A stretch of 64,000 nt of DNA, taken from the NCBI RefSeq assembly GCF_009812055.1, contig NZ_WQNH01000009.1, forward strand, positions 62,001 through 126,000. Reading direction: 5' to 3'. The stretch's first letter is position 1. Every line of letters begins with the position of its first letter. Made by a program: the position numbers and the translations under genes. This DNA is from Chelativorans xinjiangensis (GTDB lineage: Bacteria; Pseudomonadota; Alphaproteobacteria; Rhizobiales; Rhizobiaceae). This document shows positions 61,574 to 64,000 of this stretch, piece after piece. The notes below the pieces were generated by a model. It ran no database searches, was not told the DNA's origin, and saw only the letters and a program-made list of their open reading frames with translations.

Positions 61574-62328
61574 GCCTCGCCTCCGAGATAAGCGTCGCGC
61601 ACCGCCTTGTCGGCAAGCACCGCCACCGGTTCCCCCTCGGCGAGGATCGCGCCCTGATCCATCACATAGAGACGGGAGACAAGCCGGGTCAGCGCGTCGA
61701 GATCGTGCTCGATGATGAGGAAACCGATGCCCCGGCCGTTGAGTTCGCGGATGCGCTCCATGATCTCGCCGATCAGGACCGGGTTCACTCCGGCGAAGGG
61801 TTCATCGAGAAGGATCAGCTTCGGCTCGACCATCAGCGCACGGCCGAGTTCGAGCAGCTTCTTCTGCCCGCCTGAAAGCAGCCCCGCTGAACTGTCGGCA
61901 ACCCGGTCGAGGCGCAGGAAGGAAATCACCGCGTCGGCGCGTTTGCGTAGTCCATCCTCCTGCCGGCGCACGAGTCCGGGCCGCAGGAAGAGACCGGTCA
62001 GATTCTCGCCGGCCTGTCCGGGGGCCGCCGCCATCAGGTTTTCCCTGACCGAAAGATGCGAGAACTCCTTCGGCACCTGGAAGGTGCGGACCATACCCGC
62101 GCGCGCCCTGGTCGAGGCGGACATGCCGTTCATGGAGACGCCGTCGAATGTCACATGGCCAGAACTGGGCGGCATGAACCCCGATATCACGGAAAACAGC
62201 GTCGACTTCCCCGCGCCATTCGGCCCGATCAGCCCGATGAGCCCGTCGAGCGGCATGGACATGCTCACATTCCTGAGAACTTCAAAGCCATCGAAGGCCT
62301 TGCAGATATCGACCGCTTCGAATGTCAT
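61570..62328 (-). CDS. livG: Branched-chain amino acid type ABC transporter ATP-binding protein LivG
   Basis: A 252-residue ATPase. Walker A GPNGAGKST, signature LSGGQKKLLELGRAL and Walker B LILLDEPFAGVNP are present, with the typical LivG helical insert (residues about 90-130). It overlaps livM and livF by 4 bp each. Confidence 0.93.
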   Translation of the reverse strand: MTFEAVDICKAFDGFEVLRNVSMSMPLDGLIGLIGPNGAGKSTLFSVISGFMPPSSGHVTFDGVSMNGMSASTRARAGMVRTFQVPKEFSHLSVRENLMAAAPGQAGENLTGLFLRPGLVRRQEDGLRKRADAVISFLRLDRVADSSAGLLSGGQKKLLELGRALMVEPKLILLDEPFAGVNPVLIGEIMERIRELNGRGIGFLIIEHDLDALTRLVSRLYVMDQGAILAEGEPVAVLADKAVRDAYLGGEA

Positions 62329-63212
62329 CGCTTCGTATAATCCCCCATGAGGCCCTGCGGGCGATAGAGCGTGAAGAGGACGAGCAGGAGACCGATCACG
62401 CCGATGCGCAGCGATGCCATCTCGACCTCCGACACGCCGGGGATGAAATCGCGCATGAAGCGCGAGCCCTCGAGAAAGGTCATGAGCAGGACCGTGCCGA
62501 CGATGGCGCCCGAGATGCGCCCCACACCGCCGATGATGATCGCCATCCAGACATAGAAGGTGACCAGCGGCACGAATTGCTCGGGGATGATGAAGGTGAT
62601 GTAGTGCGCATAGAACGCACCGGCGATTCCGGCCAGCGCCGCCGACAGCATCAGCACCTGGATCTTGAAGCGGGCAGGATCCTTGCCGAGTGCCTTCAGC
62701 GCATCCTCATTGTCGCGGATTGCCTGGATGACACGGCCGAAAGGGCTGTTGATGATGCGCCATATGGTGAACGCCGCCGCCGCGCAGACGAGAAGAAGCA
62801 GTGCCGCCGTTGCAAGTTGCGCCTCGAACCCTACCGGCAGGCTGGAGAAGAGACGCGGAATGCCCGGAACTCCCTGTACGCCGTTGGTCAGCCATTTCTC
62901 GCTGACGATGATAATGCGGACCGTTTCGGAAAACCCCAGTGTGACGATGGCGAAATAGTCGTCCCGTAATCTGAGCGATATGAGCCCGATCGGCCAGGCG
63001 GCGAGCCCCGCCGCGATTGCCGCCGCACAAAAGCTGGCAAGCAGCGGAACGCCGGAAAGCGCCAGCAATGCCGACGTATAAGCGCCGATGGCGAAGAACC
63101 CCACATGGCCGAAATTGATGAGGCCCACCGAACCGTATTGCAGCGACAGTCCGAAGGACAGGAGCAGGTAGATCAGCGTGATGATGACGATTGCCAGGAG
63201 ATAGCTCAGCAT
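62325..63212 (-). CDS. livM: Branched-chain amino acid type ABC transporter permease LivM
   Basis: A 295-residue permease with about 9 hydrophobic helices. GLINFGHVGFFAIGAYTSAL and FGRVIQAIRDNEDALKALGK (EAA loop) are LivM hallmarks. It starts at ATG 63212, overlapping the livH stop (TGATG). Confidence 0.93.
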   Translation of the reverse strand: MLSYLLAIVIITLIYLLLSFGLSLQYGSVGLINFGHVGFFAIGAYTSALLALSGVPLLASFCAAAIAAGLAAWPIGLISLRLRDDYFAIVTLGFSETVRIIIVSEKWLTNGVQGVPGIPRLFSSLPVGFEAQLATAALLLLVCAAAAFTIWRIINSPFGRVIQAIRDNEDALKALGKDPARFKIQVLMLSAALAGIAGAFYAHYITFIIPEQFVPLVTFYVWMAIIIGGVGRISGAIVGTVLLMTFLEGSRFMRDFIPGVSEVEMASLRIGVIGLLLVLFTLYRPQGLMGDYTKR

Positions 63213-64000
63213 CAGCGAACCCCCTCGATACGGCCCAGAAGCCCTGACGGGCGTTTGAGCAGAACAATGAGCATGATCGCGAAGGACAGGGCGATCTTGT
63301 AGGTAAAGCCGACAAAAGGCGTCGACATTTCCTGCGCAACACCCAGGATGAAGCCTGCGAGCAGCGCGCCGGCCGGGCTGCCGATTCCGCCGAAAATGGC
63401 GGCCGCGAAAGCCGGCATCAGCATGTCCCAACCCATTTCGGGGCCAACCACGGTCTTTACACCGAGCATCACGCCGCCCGCGCCCACAATGGCGCCCGCA
63501 AGCACCCAAAGCGCGGCCATCACTCGACCGGAACGGATGCCCGAAACGCGGGCAAGCGCGGGATTGTCGGCGACCGCGCGCATCTGCCTGCCGATGGGCG
63601 TCAGGTGCAGGATGGCGAAGGCCAGCACGAGCATAACCAACGCGAGCAGCGCAAGCTGCAGGTCGAGTGGATTGATTGCCAGACCGCCGAGCCGGTAGGG
63701 CCGGCTGAGCGGCATGCTGAACACCATCGGCTGGTGGCCGAAGGCCAGGCCCATGATGGAGCGCAGCACGAAGCCGACGCCGATGGATGCGACGAGCAGC
63801 GCGACCACCGAGCGTCCGGCCAGCCTGCGAAAGACCAGCAAGTGGCTTGCAAGCGCCACCGCGGCGGCGACGGCCACGGCGAAGACGCCGCTCAACAGGA
63901 GCGACCCAGTCAGCGGATAGACGATCAGCCCCGAAAACGCGCCGACCGTCATGACGTCGCCGGTCGCGGCATTGGGAAAGCGCACGATGCCGAACACCAG
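63212..64000 (-). CDS. livH: Branched-chain amino acid type ABC transporter permease LivH, N-terminus cut by window edge
   Basis: About 262 residues of a LivH permease; the first helix lies beyond base 64000. The visible start is FPNAATGDVMTVGAF, the variant of the LivH NFAHGELMMLGAY motif, then PIGRQMRAVADNPALARVSG, the EAA loop. With livM, livG and livF it makes a complete ABC membrane core. Confidence 0.9.
   Translation of the reverse strand: MVFGIVRFPNAATGDVMTVGAFSGLIVYPLTGSLLLSGVFAVAVAAAVALASHLLVFRRLAGRSVVALLVASIGVGFVLRSIMGLAFGHQPMVFSMPLSRPYRLGGLAINPLDLQLALLALVMLVLAFAILHLTPIGRQMRAVADNPALARVSGIRSGRVMAALWVLAGAIVGAGGVMLGVKTVVGPEMGWDMLMPAFAAAIFGGIGSPAGALLAGFILGVAQEMSTPFVGFTYKIALSFAIMLIVLLKRPSGLLGRIEGVR

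Noticed and set aside
1-64000. CRISPR arrays, rRNA genes and complete insertion sequences
   Set aside because: None seen: no regularly spaced repeats, no rRNA sequence and no transposase with terminal repeats could be found by reading.

Overview
The window looks like chromosome of a high-GC alphaproteobacterium of the Hyphomicrobiales (Rhizobiales), probably near Phyllobacteriaceae/Rhizobiaceae. The evidence is a fused trpE(G) gene behind a Trp-rich leader peptide, a choXWV choline importer, and the cell-cycle genes chpT, ctrA and sciP. A DUF1134 (EipA-type) envelope protein and GANTC (CcrM) sites in the ctrA promoter region agree. The genus is an inference.

Region 1 (1-25.4 kb) reads as core genome. 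It holds a truncated CDF metal transporter, trpE(G) with a complete attenuator, a PAP2 phosphatase, a site-2 protease with CBS domains, rnk, choXWV, tdk and a DUF2333 protein. A tight five-gene run follows (fhs, SDR, AMACR-type racemase, HugZ-like, TrmH-like). Then come a coiled-coil membrane protein, eipA and a cell-cycle block: chpT, a single-domain response regulator, ctrA, a FliJ-like gene, a class A beta-lactamase and sciP. mnmA and a Gfo/Idh/MocA dehydrogenase close the region.

Region 2 (25.6-37.5 kb) starts at tRNA-Met(CAU) and looks like a decayed integrated island. It carries fragments of a GH15 glycosidase and a transglutaminase-family gene, two ion/anion transporters that both seem to start at CTG, a PlsC acyltransferase with an unusual N-terminal extension, a LysR/quinone-oxidoreductase pair and a cupin/TetR unit with a clear operator. 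At the right end is a large serine recombinase whose middle is missing. Copies of the tRNA 3' end lie next to the tRNA and inside the recombinase gene.

Region 3 (37.6-57.4 kb) is a 20-kb catabolic cluster bounded by two 31-bp near-identical direct repeats. The minus strand carries a LysR regulator, three DHDPS-family lyases, two MaoC-like proteins, an acyl-CoA dehydrogenase, a class III CoA-transferase, a dihydropyrimidinase-type hydrolase, a second amidohydrolase-like protein, a TRAP transporter with two binding proteins, and a DUF3830 protein. The plus strand carries a tautomerase, a second acyl-CoA dehydrogenase, a class I CoA-transferase, a MaoC hydratase and a GntR regulator. Together they suggest uptake of a carboxylate, hydrolysis of a cyclic amide, CoA activation, dehydrogenation, hydration and aldol cleavage. 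I cannot name the substrate. This is the best candidate in the window for an undescribed system.

Region 4 (57.5-64 kb) is a potassium-transport graveyard followed by an importer. kdpF is intact, but kdpA is a broken 5' fragment joined to the 3' end of kdpE. The adjacent ktrB/trkH gene is frameshifted by a 190-bp tandem duplication, next to an intact ktrA. The window ends in livF-livG-livM-livH of a branched-chain amino-acid type ABC importer, with livH cut by the edge.
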